This document shows positions 26,333-34,815 of a stretch of 64,000 nt of DNA, piece after piece; the first letter of the stretch is position 1; each line of letters opens with the position of its first letter. The notes under the pieces are model-generated. The model was not told the origin of the DNA, did not search any database, and saw nothing but the letters and a program-made list of their open reading frames with translations. This stretch comes from Planomicrobium sp. YIM 101495 (GTDB lineage Bacteria; Bacillota; Bacilli; Bacillales_A; Planococcaceae). The translations under genes and the position numbers were made by a program. The stretch covers positions 372,001 through 436,000 of the forward strand of contig NZ_WLZW01000001.1 in assembly GCF_009707665.1 (NCBI RefSeq). Direction: 5' to 3'.

Positions 26333-27223
26333 TCAGAAAGGATATGTCGTTCCTGTCAATGATTCGGACACTTCCCATAGCCTTCGTGCAGTTTCACGGT
26401 CGAGCGCATGTGGCTGTGGTGTTTCGATTACGGGATAACCGCGGCGTCTCTTCCAGCCATCAGGACCGATATATTCCCCGCCTTGAAGTTCGGGGGCTGT
26501 CGCAGCATGCACGGTTGCGAGCGCGCCGATTTCAGGCGGCTGTAAAAAGCGGTTGGCCAAGTTGCGCAAGACGATTGGTGCGTCCCATTTACCGAGCTTG
26601 AAAATATTTGTTGCCGATACGCCGGGATGGCAAGTGAGGGAGATGGTTTGGTAGCCGTTCTCCTTCAGCCTTTTGTCGAGCTCGAGCGCAAAGATCATGT
26701 TCGCCAATTTGCTTTGGTTGTAAAATTTTTTTGCACGATATCCGGTCGACCCATCCAAATTGTCGAAATCAATCGTCCCGCGTTCGTGCGCCAAGCTTCC
26801 GATCGTGACGATGCGCGATCCATCCGTCCCTTCCAAAACGGGAAGCAAGAGTGCAGTCAAAGCGAAATGGCCGAGATGATTGCCGCCGAACTGCAGCTCA
26901 AAGCCATCCACCGTTTTCGTATAAAGCGGCATCATGACGCCCGCGTTATTGATCAGGATGTCGAGTCGGGAAAACTGCTTGTTGAATTGGTCGGCGAACT
27001 TGCGGACACTCGCGAGGTCGGCAACATCCAGCTGCATAAGGCGGATGACCGTATCCGGGTGCGTTTCCTTCAGTTGCTGCATCACGGTTTCCGCTTTCCC
27101 GAGATTCCGCACAGCGAAGATCAGCTCCGCTCCAGCCGCTGCAAAAACCTTCGCAGCTTCCAGTCCGATGCCGCTGCTGGCGCCTGTTATGATGATTCTT
27201 TTTCCGATCAGATTCAAATCCAA
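26333..27223 (-). CDS. SDR-family oxidoreductase (retinol-dehydrogenase-like)
   Basis: A 296-residue short-chain dehydrogenase/reductase. The cofactor motif TGASSGIG lies at about residues 12-19, DVAD defines the acidic adenine contact, and NNAGVM is the structural NAG motif. Serine in TIGSLAHERG and YNQSKLAN supply the Ser-Tyr-Lys catalytic residues. The C-terminal extension (PDGWKRRRGYP...) is typical of the larger SDRs related to retinol/protochlorophyllide reductases. The start is taken as TTG 27223, because AAAGGAG stands eight bases before it; the open frame extends seven codons further to another TTG that precedes the ribosome binding site. It is divergent from ggt. The substrate is unknown. 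Confidence 0.88.
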   Translation of the reverse strand: MDLNLIGKRIIITGASSGIGLEAAKVFAAAGAELIFAVRNLGKAETVMQQLKETHPDTVIRLMQLDVADLASVRKFADQFNKQFSRLDILINNAGVMMPLYTKTVDGFELQFGGNHLGHFALTALLLPVLEGTDGSRIVTIGSLAHERGTIDFDNLDGSTGYRAKKFYNQSKLANMIFALELDKRLKENGYQTISLTCHPGVSATNIFKLGKWDAPIVLRNLANRFLQPPEIGALATVHAATAPELQGGEYIGPDGWKRRRGYPVIETPQPHALDRETARRLWEVSESLTGTTYPF

Positions 27224-27333
27224 TTCGTCCGCTCCTTTCCCCAAGAAGATTAAAGATGGCTATAGATGGGGTACATAGACTATAGTAACGCAAAATGAAT
27301 GCAATACGGAACTGAAACTGAAAGGATGATTGG

Positions 27334-29040
27334 ATGCGTTTAGACGAAATTTTTGAAAACCAGAAATCGGCAGGAAATTCAAGTAAAAAAAAGACGGCGA
27401 AAAGTACGCACGGCATGGCTGCGAGTGCAGTCAGGGAAGCGACGGACGTCGGAACGAAAATCCTAGAACAAGATGGGAATGCCGTCGATGCGGTCATCGC
27501 GATGCAATTCGCGCTGGCAGTTGTCGAAGGAATGAATACAGGAATTGCGGCAGGCGGGTTCATTTCGATTTACGATGCGAAAAGCGGAGAGACGAAAATC
27601 GTCAACGGCCATAGTATTGCACCCGAAGCGGTCAGACCGACTTTGTTCATCGATGAAGACGGAGAAGTGGAAGACTACGATACACGGACCATGGATCCGA
27701 AGTCGGTCGGGGTCCCTGGCATCTTGCGGGCACTGGAAGTGAGCCATGAGAAATACGGTTCCTTGCCGATGCGCGACTTGATTGAACCGGCAATCGAACT
27801 GGCCGAAAACGGTTTTCGCGTCAACTCGTTATGGGAGCGGACACTCGAACTGTTCCAGGACCGGCTCGGGGAGGAAGCGAAGAAGAAATTCATGCCCGGT
27901 GGCAAGCTCCTCGTCGAAGGAGACCACCTAAAACAGCCGGAACTGGCCAAAACGTTGCGCATTTTGCGTGATGAAGGGATTTCTGCGGTATATGAAGGGG
28001 AAATCGCCGATGCCATCGTTAAGACCATTGAAGAGCACGGGGGCCTGATCACGAAGGAAGATCTCAAGAATTACAAGTCCCTGGTGGATGATCCGTTATG
28101 GGGGACGTACAAAGGGTTCGATCTCGCCTTGACGAATCCTCCGAACGGCGGCGGCTTCGCGGTCGGACAGATGCTGAAGATCGCCGAACAAATCGACATT
28201 GCAAAATACCGTCCAGATTCGTGGGAGAAGTATCATCTCCTTGCCGAGACGATGCGCCTGACTTTGAAAGACATGCACGAGCACATCGAAGATCCGCGCT
28301 TCGACAAAATTCCGCTCCACGGACTGCTGGATGATGAATATATAAAAGAACGGAGCAGCCTCATATCGTTGGACAAGCGAATCGAGAAAGTGGAGGAAGG
28401 AAATCCATGGCTGTACCAAGATGAGCAGCAGCCGATCCAACAGACGATGGAAACGAATGAAAGTGGCATGGAGACGACTCATTTTACTGCTGTCGACAAG
28501 TGGGGCAATGTAGCGGCTTGCACTTCATCAATCGAGCGCATTTATGGTTCAGGCATTCTCGTGCCAGGCTATGGATTTTTATTGAATAACGATTTGACCG
28601 ACTTCAATCCGGAGCCTGATGCGAAAAACAACCCGGACAGTTGGAAGTTCGCCGTCAGCGCCAAATCACCGACGATCATGTTCCACGAAGGAAAGCCGTT
28701 TTTCACACTCGGTTCTCCTGGAGCCAAAACGATTGTCGCATCGGTGCTTCAAGTCATCATCAACGTCATCGATTACAAAATGGACTTGAAGAAAGCCATC
28801 AGTGAACCGCGGATCTACGTGACACCGGATGATGAGAAGGAATGGGAGGACGGTTTACCGGAAGACGTATTGAAGAAATTCGAAGAACTCGGCTATTCGA
28901 TCGACCAAGGATTCCGCGAACAAACAGCCGATGACCGGATCGGGGATGTCCAGGCGATCTTGATCAATTCGGAGACCGGAGAGCTATACGGAGCGGCAGA
29001 TTCACCCCGCCCCGGTAAAGCGGAAGGTCCGACTGAATAA
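27334..29040 (+). CDS. ggt: Gamma-glutamyltransferase
   Basis: An N-terminal-nucleophile enzyme that cleaves the gamma-glutamyl bond of glutathione or other gamma-glutamyl compounds, or transfers the group to amino acids. It is 568 residues long, autoprocessed at METTHFTAVD, where Thr near 381 becomes the nucleophile of the small subunit. AGGFISIYD, GVPGILRALE, NPPNGGG, TSSIERIYGSG and TLGSPGAKTI are family signatures. No signal peptide is visible; the N-terminus is charged (SSKKKTAK), unlike secreted Bacillus Ggt, so it may act inside the cell. ATG 27334 follows AAAGGA by seven bases. It shares a divergent promoter region with the SDR gene. Confidence 0.95.
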   Translation: MRLDEIFENQKSAGNSSKKKTAKSTHGMAASAVREATDVGTKILEQDGNAVDAVIAMQFALAVVEGMNTGIAAGGFISIYDAKSGETKIVNGHSIAPEAVRPTLFIDEDGEVEDYDTRTMDPKSVGVPGILRALEVSHEKYGSLPMRDLIEPAIELAENGFRVNSLWERTLELFQDRLGEEAKKKFMPGGKLLVEGDHLKQPELAKTLRILRDEGISAVYEGEIADAIVKTIEEHGGLITKEDLKNYKSLVDDPLWGTYKGFDLALTNPPNGGGFAVGQMLKIAEQIDIAKYRPDSWEKYHLLAETMRLTLKDMHEHIEDPRFDKIPLHGLLDDEYIKERSSLISLDKRIEKVEEGNPWLYQDEQQPIQQTMETNESGMETTHFTAVDKWGNVAACTSSIERIYGSGILVPGYGFLLNNDLTDFNPEPDAKNNPDSWKFAVSAKSPTIMFHEGKPFFTLGSPGAKTIVASVLQVIINVIDYKMDLKKAISEPRIYVTPDDEKEWEDGLPEDVLKKFEELGYSIDQGFREQTADDRIGDVQAILINSETGELYGAADSPRPGKAEGPTE

Positions 29041-29073
29041 AAGCTTCACGAATCTTGAATAGAGGTGATTGGG

Positions 29074-29850
29074 ATGGATAAACAAGGAAGTTATTGGATT
29101 GCATCGTTCGCTGGCCAAATTGAAGCTGCAGACCAGGTTCGGGATTGGCTCGCTGAAGGATATGCACCGCAGGACTTGTACGTCATGGCGGACCGGGAAG
29201 ACCAGTTGGCAGTCTTCAAAGAGTTTCCAGGCGTCCATATCTCGACGGATGCAGGAGGAGACTGGATGGATCAATTCCGCTCGTTGTTTTCCGGCAGTGC
29301 AACGCTGAAGGATGCATTCGTCCAAATGGGATTTGAATCCGATCAAGCGACCCGCTACTACGATGAATTGAAAGCAGGCAAACTTATTTTGGTCGCAGAT
29401 GGTTCTCCTGAACAGGTACTAAATACAGAAGCACAAACACCAGCGAATTTGCAAAATGCAAACGAAGAGCGGTTAGCGTTGCACGAAGAGCGGTTGGACA
29501 TCCGTAAAGAACGGATACAAGCCAATGAGGTGAATGTTCGAAAACGTACAGTCGAGGAGCAGCAACAATTCGATGTGCCGATCGATAAGGAAGAAGTGAC
29601 GGTCGAGCGGAGACAAGTGAACGAAGGGGCACAAGATGACTTGCTTCCGAACACCGAACCGTACCTCGTCGGTGATGAGTGGCATATCCCGATCGTCGAA
29701 GAAAAAATCATCATCACGAAGAAAAAGGTCGTCACCGAAGAGTTGATCATCAAAAAACGCACTGTCCGGGAAGTCGAACGCATTACGGAGACGATCCGGA
29801 AAGAAGTTGCAGAAATCGATGAGGAATTTTACGGAGACAAGACTGATTAA
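29074..29850 (+). CDS. YsnF/AvaK-type stress protein, two domains (copy 1)
   Basis: A 258-residue soluble acidic protein. Residues 1-105 form a general-stress-protein-17M-like domain (YWIASFAGQIEAADQVRDWLAEGY...LYVMADRE). Residues about 130-258 form a DUF2382/YsnF domain made of two repeats of the pattern RKRTVEEQQQFDVPIDKEEVTVERR and WHIPIVEEKIIITKKKVVTEELIIKKR. Such proteins belong to general stress regulons in Bacillales; the molecular function is unknown. The ATG at 29074 follows GAGGTG; a GTG nine bases earlier lies inside that site. A paralogue lies at 32132-32830. The gene is 33 bp after ggt and may be read through from it. Confidence 0.88.
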   Translation: MDKQGSYWIASFAGQIEAADQVRDWLAEGYAPQDLYVMADREDQLAVFKEFPGVHISTDAGGDWMDQFRSLFSGSATLKDAFVQMGFESDQATRYYDELKAGKLILVADGSPEQVLNTEAQTPANLQNANEERLALHEERLDIRKERIQANEVNVRKRTVEEQQQFDVPIDKEEVTVERRQVNEGAQDDLLPNTEPYLVGDEWHIPIVEEKIIITKKKVVTEELIIKKRTVREVERITETIRKEVAEIDEEFYGDKTD

Positions 29851-29852
29851 GA

Positions 29853-29905
29853 AAAGAGAGTAGCTCTCAATGTGACGAACACACGGGGGCTACTCTCTTT
29901 CTGTT
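29853..29905. terminator. Bidirectional terminator
   Basis: AAAGAGAGTAGC and its perfect complement enclose a 24-base loop. T-runs lie on both sides; it serves the convergent YsnF and GNAT genes. Confidence 0.85.
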
Positions 29906-29910
29906 TTTTC

Positions 29911-30810
29911 TCAAGCAAAACGTCCGAACTGTACAGAAAGCTCTTTATGCATCGAAGGGCGGAATGCACCGTACAGGATCCACGGGGACGGCAATTCGAA
30001 TGGATGACATGACGGGAGCGAAGCAACTTGCGTTTCATCGAAATCGATCCAGATGCGCTTCTCGTAGCCTGGTGGCGCGCCCTGCAGCTCATATGTCGTT
30101 TGTACCGTCTCCCAGAAGCCGGGTTGCTCCATAAAATCATCCCAAGGGTAGATGATGTGCCAGTTGAAATACTTCTTGTAATCCTTTTTCGCGATGAACA
30201 TCCGGTCCCTGTTCGCATTTTCGTAAAAGTCCCAAGTAGCTATCAGCTCATCGTCGAAAAGCGCGGTCGTTGCAGGGAAGTTGTAATAGCACTCCAATGG
30301 AAAAATGCGGTTAGTCGCTACATAAACCTGCTCGAGCCAGTTCTTTTTCCGCTCCAAAGAATCGATCTTCGTCCATACTGGCGCAGCTTCACATAAAGAG
30401 CGGACATCTTCGGCAACGGCTCCATACAAGCGCGGCCCTTCAGCGAATGCCTGCTTCTCGAGCACACGGCGCGCAGGGGTATTTTCCTCTTGGGTGTTCG
30501 CACCGACCCAGATGAGTTCTTCCCGCCCAAACGCTTCTGTTTTAATGAACTCGGTCAAAACCGTGGCAAAATTCTTCCCGCGGAATCGTTCATCGCTCCG
30601 CAACCGGCCGATCATGGCGTAACGTCCAGCGAAAATGGTATATCCACACAGCGCGGCGAGTTTGTCCCCGACAAACAGGCCATAAAGCGTATTCGGAGGC
30701 ATCACCATGCGTTCATACACCCGGATGACATAATCATCCTCGATGCCAGTCTGCATGGCTTTCAAAAAAGGTAAGTCATCTATCGTCAATAACCGGATTT
30801 TCGTTTCCAT
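29911..30810 (-). CDS. GNAT-family N-acetyltransferase
   Basis: A 299-residue protein. The N-terminal 130 residues are a GNAT domain: IRLLTIDDLPFLKAM, LYGLFVGDKLAALCGY, then the acetyl-CoA pyrophosphate loop region RLRSDERFRGKNFATVL (R/Q-x-x-G-x-A variant) and the VGANTQEENTPARRVLEKQAF signature helix. The remaining 170 residues (rich in Trp, Tyr and Phe) do not match a domain I recognise and probably determine substrate binding. It is cytoplasmic, a single-gene unit, divergent from the FusB-like gene. The acceptor is unknown. Confidence 0.85.
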   Translation of the reverse strand: METKIRLLTIDDLPFLKAMQTGIEDDYVIRVYERMVMPPNTLYGLFVGDKLAALCGYTIFAGRYAMIGRLRSDERFRGKNFATVLTEFIKTEAFGREELIWVGANTQEENTPARRVLEKQAFAEGPRLYGAVAEDVRSLCEAAPVWTKIDSLERKKNWLEQVYVATNRIFPLECYYNFPATTALFDDELIATWDFYENANRDRMFIAKKDYKKYFNWHIIYPWDDFMEQPGFWETVQTTYELQGAPPGYEKRIWIDFDETQVASLPSCHPFELPSPWILYGAFRPSMHKELSVQFGRFA

Positions 30811-30988
30811 CTCGTTTCATCCCTCATCCTTCGATTCTCTATTCGGAAAATTCGTTTTTAATTATACATCAGCGAACGCCTGCTGCGCACGAAAACAATC
30901 TTTATCGCCACTCGTTTTAACGAAGCAGGCAATATGCTGTATACTGAAAAGCAGATACGTGAAATCAACTGATTCGGAGTGAACTAAC

Positions 30989-31627
30989 GTGGAAGCTTTT
31001 ATCCGGAATGATCAATTCAACGTCATTCGCAAGCAGGCGTTGCGAATTGTCGCGAGTCATAAGGCCAGTACGGACCAGGACGTCGTCGACACAATCCGCA
31101 TCCTCGCCTTTGAACGTGTGCTCGATGCATTCGATTATCTTAATCAAAAGCAGAAGTGGCTATTGGATCCCCTTGTCGATATCGAAAGCAAAGCGGACCT
31201 GGAACGATTCCTGACCCACGTAAAATCATATGTCTTGCCGTTTGGCGGACTGGCTGCACCGGTTCTCGGATCGTATTTCCCGAAAGCGAAGAAAATGAAG
31301 ACACCGTCCATGCAAAGAGTAGATGCGCGGGATTATTCATATGTCGGTTGGAATGATCCGGGTGCCGCCATGAAATATTTGATCTTGCCGAACGATGGTG
31401 AATGGATCGGGGTATCCGGATCGTTTCGCCAAAGCACACGAAAAGGAATGTGTTCGCTTTGTCAGACGGAATCTGAAGTCGGCCTGTTTTTGTATCGGCG
31501 ACGGAAAGGCCAGGACGGCACGTTCATCAAAAACGGCCATTTGATTTGCGTCGACAGTGATGCATGCAACCAAAATATTATGGCGCTCGGTAAGATCGAC
31601 GCGCTCATTCAGCAATTAAACAATTGA
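30989..31627 (+). CDS. FusB/FusC-like elongation factor G-binding protein
   Basis: A 212-residue two-domain protein matching the FusB family. Those proteins bind EF-G and release it from the ribosome, and some confer fusidic acid resistance. The N-terminal helical bundle ends with YVLPFGGLAAP. The C-terminal domain carries SYVGWND and a treble-clef zinc finger with ligands C155, C158, C187 and C193 (KGMCSLCQTESEVGLF and HLICVDSDACNQ), matching FusB's cysteine layout. Chromosomal relatives in Bacillales are widespread and do not necessarily give resistance. The start is GTG with GGAG nine bases ahead. The next gene begins 14 bp downstream, so a short operon with the VOC gene is likely. Confidence 0.88.
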   Translation: MEAFIRNDQFNVIRKQALRIVASHKASTDQDVVDTIRILAFERVLDAFDYLNQKQKWLLDPLVDIESKADLERFLTHVKSYVLPFGGLAAPVLGSYFPKAKKMKTPSMQRVDARDYSYVGWNDPGAAMKYLILPNDGEWIGVSGSFRQSTRKGMCSLCQTESEVGLFLYRRRKGQDGTFIKNGHLICVDSDACNQNIMALGKIDALIQQLNN

Positions 31628-31641
31628 AAGGAGTTAGGAAC

Positions 31642-32037
31642 ATGATTAAAATCAACCCATTTTTAATGTTTGAAGGAGAAGCGGAGGAAGCAATCCGGTT
31701 CTATACCGAAATTTTCGAGGATGCTGAAATCCTGCACATCAGCTACCAGGAAAACGGCAAAGTGGAGCAGGCGGCATTCCGGATCCAGGAAATGACGTTC
31801 ATGGCGATCGATTCGCCGGAAGCACATGACTTTGCCTTCACACCAGCCATTTCACTTTACGCCAATTTCGATTCCTCGCAGGAAATTGACTACGTATATG
31901 GCAAGCTAAAACGGGGCGGGGCGATCCTTATGCAACTGGACGCCTACCCGCATAGCCGGAAGTTCGCCTGGGTACAAGATCGCTTCGGCGTTTCTTGGCA
32001 GCTGAACTTGCTTGACGATGAATCCACCATCCAATAG
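31642..32037 (+). CDS. VOC-family protein (PhnB/glyoxalase-like)
   Basis: A 131-residue protein of the vicinal-oxygen-chelate superfamily, PhnB-like branch. FLMFEGEAEEAIRFYTEIFEDAEIL, VEQAAFRIQEMTFMAIDS and WVQDRFGVSWQLN follow the beta-alpha-beta-beta-beta module order, with the final DRFGVxWQ motif diagnostic. The histidine/glutamate metal ligands of true glyoxalases are not all evident, so enzymatic activity is uncertain. ATG 31642 has AAAGGAG eight bases ahead. It directly follows the FusB-like gene. Confidence 0.88.
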   Translation: MIKINPFLMFEGEAEEAIRFYTEIFEDAEILHISYQENGKVEQAAFRIQEMTFMAIDSPEAHDFAFTPAISLYANFDSSQEIDYVYGKLKRGGAILMQLDAYPHSRKFAWVQDRFGVSWQLNLLDDESTIQ

Positions 32038-32060
32038 TCCCCGCCTTCTGCTACCGCCCT

Positions 32061-32085
32061 GTTTCAATACATGTGCAGCGGGTAG
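32061..32085 (+). promoter_or_regulatory. Sigma-B-type promoter candidate of the second YsnF gene
   Basis: GTTTCA, 13 bases, GGGTAG, compared with the sigma-B consensus GTTTAA-N12-14-GGGTAT. It lies 46 bp upstream of a general-stress gene, which strengthens the call. Confidence 0.65.
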
Positions 32086-32131
32086 ATAGAAGGTGTAGAA
32101 GTTAAATACACCTTTGAAGGAGGTTTTCGTG

Positions 32132-32830
32132 ATGGCATCTGAAAGAGAATTTATCGGCAGTTTTGATTTGGAAGCTCAGGCATTCAATAAAATTGGTGAA
32201 CTGAAAGACAAAGGCTACAGGGAAGAAAATATTCATATCGTCTCTGACGGAAACCAGAACTTGGATATCTTAAAAGAGAAGACAAGCGCCCAGTTTACAT
32301 TTGAATTCGATGAATCCGGCAGACAGGATTTCGAACGGGGCAAGATTCTTGTCTATGCTGATCCTGTAGATGGAGCTTCTCTCGGAACTGCAGAGAACAC
32401 ATTTGATTCAACAAGGAATGACTTTACAGATGACCGCGGGGAGCAGCACTTGCATCTCCACGAAGAGCACCTGGAAGTCGACAAGCAAAAAGTCCAGACA
32501 GGCGAAGTGAACGTCGGGAAGCATGTCGTCGAAGAACAGCGGACGGTTGAAGTACCGGTAGAGCATGACGAAGTCGTCATCGAAAGACGCACGGTCAATG
32601 AAGATGTCAATGGCTTGACGGGAACCGATGCTTATCAGGATGAAGAAAACATCCACATTCCACTGACGGAAGAACGTGTCGACGTTTCCAAGAAAGATGT
32701 CGTCAGCGAAGAACTTGTCGTCGGCAAACGGAAAGTGCAGGACGTTGAACATGTTGAAGGCACGGTCCGTAGGGAAGAAGCAGCAATTGAAGAGAAGCTG
32801 GACGAAGATGACCGATTCGGCCGATCATAA
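32132..32830 (+). CDS. YsnF-type stress protein (copy 2)
   Basis: A 232-residue acidic protein with the same two-part build as 29074-29850. The N-terminal domain (REFIGSFDLEAQAFNKIGELKDKGY...IHIVSDG) belongs to the general stress 17M type. A histidine-rich link LHLHEEHLEVDKQKV leads to two DUF2382 units (VEVPVEHDEVVIERRTVNED and IHIPLTEERVDVSKKDVVSE). Function is unknown. It is likely induced by general stress through the sigma-B-like promoter at 32061. ATG 32132 has AAGGAGG eight bases ahead. A weak hairpin (AACCCTTCC/GGAAGGGTT, 32841-32865) follows the stop. Confidence 0.88.
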   Translation: MASEREFIGSFDLEAQAFNKIGELKDKGYREENIHIVSDGNQNLDILKEKTSAQFTFEFDESGRQDFERGKILVYADPVDGASLGTAENTFDSTRNDFTDDRGEQHLHLHEEHLEVDKQKVQTGEVNVGKHVVEEQRTVEVPVEHDEVVIERRTVNEDVNGLTGTDAYQDEENIHIPLTEERVDVSKKDVVSEELVVGKRKVQDVEHVEGTVRREEAAIEEKLDEDDRFGRS

Positions 32831-32904
32831 AGAAAACAGGAACCCTTCCGATTTGCTGGAAGGGTTTCACTATTTTATCTTGCGGGAAAACTAGAACGAA
32901 GAGA

Positions 32905-32955
32905 TCCTGTAAATCAACCGACATTATCTTGTCGGGAAGACTACAGGGAAGGAGG
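32905..32955 (+). promoter_or_regulatory. Nested hairpin leader before the PPK2 gene
   Basis: The outer stem TCCTGTA (32905-32911) pairs with TACAGGG (32942-32948). The inner stem is CCGACA (32918-32923) with TGTCGG (32930-32935). The 3' arm abuts the AAGGAGG ribosome binding site, so the fold could modulate translation. Two similar TATCTTG(T)CGGGAARACT segments also stand in tandem here. Confidence 0.4.
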
Positions 32956-32962
32956 TTATTCG

Positions 32963-33832
32963 ATGGCAGAAAACAAGTACCGGCTTTCAGAGAATAAACA
33001 ATGCAGGTTATCGGACTTCACGACAGTAGAATCAGACAGGCCCTCCGATTCCGAAATTGAACAGAACTTGCTTCCGACAAGTATTAAAAGGCTGAAGGAG
33101 TTGCACTGGAAGCTCCATGCAGAAGGAAAACATGGCATTGCGGTCGTTCTGCAAGCATTGGATGCAGCCGGGAAAGATGAAGCGATCAGCCACATTTTTT
33201 CTTATTTGAATGCACAAGGGCTGAAGACGACCAATTACGGCAAACCGAGTGAGGATGAACAAAAGCTCGATTATTTACGGCGCTTCCATAAAGGATTGCC
33301 TGCACGGGGCGAAATCGCCATCTACAACCGCTCGTATTACGAGGAAGTGATCGCACCGCGCATCCATGGTTTGGAACACGACGGCAAGATGCCGGAAGAA
33401 GCGAAAGAAGGCGACGTCTGGAGCCGACGTTTTCGGCAGATCAACGATTTTGAGCGCTATCTTCACGAAAACGGTTTTCATGTCATCAAATTCTTTTTTC
33501 ATGTTTCGAAAGAAGAACAGCGTAAGCGTCTGCTCAAGCGCATGAAAGACCCGGAGAAGAAATGGGAATTCTCATTCAACGATGTCAAAGAACGCGCACA
33601 TTGGGGTGAATATGAACACGTTTTTGAAGAAATGCTGACGCATACCGCGACATCCTATGCTCCGTGGCACGTATTGCCGGCCGACGATGAAGCGTATTCA
33701 AGATATATCATCGCCCAGGAGATGATTGCCCTTTTAGAAGAAATCAATCCGCAATTTCCAGATGTGGATGAGAAAGATCAAAAGAAGATGGATGAGGCAA
33801 TCGACAAGCTGGAAAAGGAAAGAAGCGAGTAA
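32963..33832 (+). CDS. Polyphosphate kinase 2 family protein
   Basis: A 289-residue PPK2 enzyme that uses polyphosphate to phosphorylate nucleoside mono- or diphosphates. Walker A is LDAAGKD at residues 66-72. IAIYNRSYYEEVIAPR supplies the Walker B-like arginine/aspartate region, RFRQINDFERYLHENG the lid, and FFFHVSKEEQRKRLLKRM the C-terminal helices. The length suits a single-domain PPK2, but NDP versus NMP preference cannot be told. It is cytoplasmic. The ribosome binding site is AAGGAGG. It follows a stress gene and may belong to the stress response; it ends at a terminator. Confidence 0.92.
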   Translation: MAENKYRLSENKQCRLSDFTTVESDRPSDSEIEQNLLPTSIKRLKELHWKLHAEGKHGIAVVLQALDAAGKDEAISHIFSYLNAQGLKTTNYGKPSEDEQKLDYLRRFHKGLPARGEIAIYNRSYYEEVIAPRIHGLEHDGKMPEEAKEGDVWSRRFRQINDFERYLHENGFHVIKFFFHVSKEEQRKRLLKRMKDPEKKWEFSFNDVKERAHWGEYEHVFEEMLTHTATSYAPWHVLPADDEAYSRYIIAQEMIALLEEINPQFPDVDEKDQKKMDEAIDKLEKERSE

Positions 33833-33839
33833 AGAGGGT

Positions 33840-33873
33840 GGTTTTGCTGGATTCCAGCAAAACCGCTTTTTTT
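33840..33873 (+). terminator. Terminator after the PPK2 gene
   Basis: GGTTTTGCTGG pairs with CCAGCAAAACC with a three-base loop, followed by seven or more T. Confidence 0.92.
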
Positions 33874-33936
33874 CTACGGCTTCAACTGAAACTTCACTCG
33901 TCTTCGTCCGTATAAGTAAGGAGAGGAGAGGAGAGG

Positions 33937-34437
33937 ATGACCTTGGTGAAACAGCCGAAAATCAACTTGCCGAAAAGCGGTCTCGAAACATTTTTAAGCT
34001 GGATCGGCCTTCTTACTATTATTGCTACAACGATGTACTTGATTCTTACATATGGTTCATTGCCAGCAGAAGTACCAGCACACTATAACGGAGCAGGGGA
34101 AGTCGACCGGTGGGGTTCGAAAGCGGAGTTGTTCCTTTTGCCGCTCATCGCCTTTTTTGTCATTTGGCTACCGATTACATGGCTTGAAAAATACCCGCAT
34201 ACGTTCAATTACTTGAATTTGCGGGAAGACAACGTCGAGTTTCAGTACCGGAACGCACGGCTCATGATGAACGTCATGAAAACAGAATGCGCGATTCTTT
34301 TCTCTTGGCTGACATTTCAGGACATACGTATCGCAGAAGGGGGAGCGGACGGACTCGGCCCTTGGTTCTTGCCGGTCTTCATCGTCGTACTGTTCGGTTC
34401 CATGGGGATCTTCATCGTGAGGATGCTGCGGGCTTGA
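33937..34437 (+). CDS. DUF1648-type membrane protein
   Basis: A 166-residue protein. After a basic N-terminus the segment WIGLLTIIATTMYLILTYGSLPAEVPAHYNGAGEVDRWGSK is the DUF1648 signature: a helix followed by P-x-H-[FY]-[ND]-xxGxxDxWG. It is also found at the N-terminus of SdpI-type immunity proteins. Further helices lie near 67-85, 113-128 and 142-162. Function is unknown. The ATG is preceded by purine-rich GGAGAGGAG repeats; a GTG three codons later is an alternative. It is a single gene between two terminators. Confidence 0.8.
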   Translation: MTLVKQPKINLPKSGLETFLSWIGLLTIIATTMYLILTYGSLPAEVPAHYNGAGEVDRWGSKAELFLLPLIAFFVIWLPITWLEKYPHTFNYLNLREDNVEFQYRNARLMMNVMKTECAILFSWLTFQDIRIAEGGADGLGPWFLPVFIVVLFGSMGIFIVRMLRA

Positions 34438-34446
34438 CGGCAATCA

Positions 34447-34478
34447 AAAAAAGCGGAGGAAATTTCCTCCGCTTTTTC
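34447..34478. terminator. Bidirectional terminator
   Basis: AAAAAGCGGAGGAAA pairs with TTTCCTCCGCTTTTT as a continuous palindrome. It serves two convergent genes. Confidence 0.9.
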
Positions 34479-34488
34479 TTCTGCTCTA

Positions 34489-34689
34489 TTATTGATAATT
34501 CAATGCGCGTTCATACATCCACCGCTTCAGATTGCCGAAAGAAGGGAACGAGACGGACTCGCCTGTCTCCAGATGCTCGGCTTTGATGATGATGTTCATT
34601 TCATTCGGTGTGAATGCCCACCCTTCCTGCATCAATGCGCGGGCGGTTTTGATGATCATGCTGGAACCCGTGATTTTCTCAAGTGTCAT
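34489..34689 (-). CDS. Small conserved-looking protein, function unknown
   Basis: A 66-residue soluble protein: a Leu/Ile-rich helix (residues 3-20), then WAFTPNEMNIIIKAEHLETGESVSFPSFGNLKRWMYERALNY. I recognise no family. ATG 34689 has AAAGGGAG eight bases ahead; the frame stays open 35 codons upstream without a ribosome binding site. It is convergent with the DUF1648 gene and lies 127 bp beyond the cysK stop-distal region. Confidence 0.6.
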   Translation of the reverse strand: MTLEKITGSSMIIKTARALMQEGWAFTPNEMNIIIKAEHLETGESVSFPSFGNLKRWMYERALNYQ

Positions 34690-34815
34690 ATTCTCAACTC
34701 CCTTTGGCTGGAAAATGTCGGACGGTGTAACGCGGACTTCCCTGTGCGGCAAAGCCGTCAAGATAAGTATAAGTTTTTTACCTGTTTTCTGCACGCGCTA
34801 AACCTCGCGCAGGAA

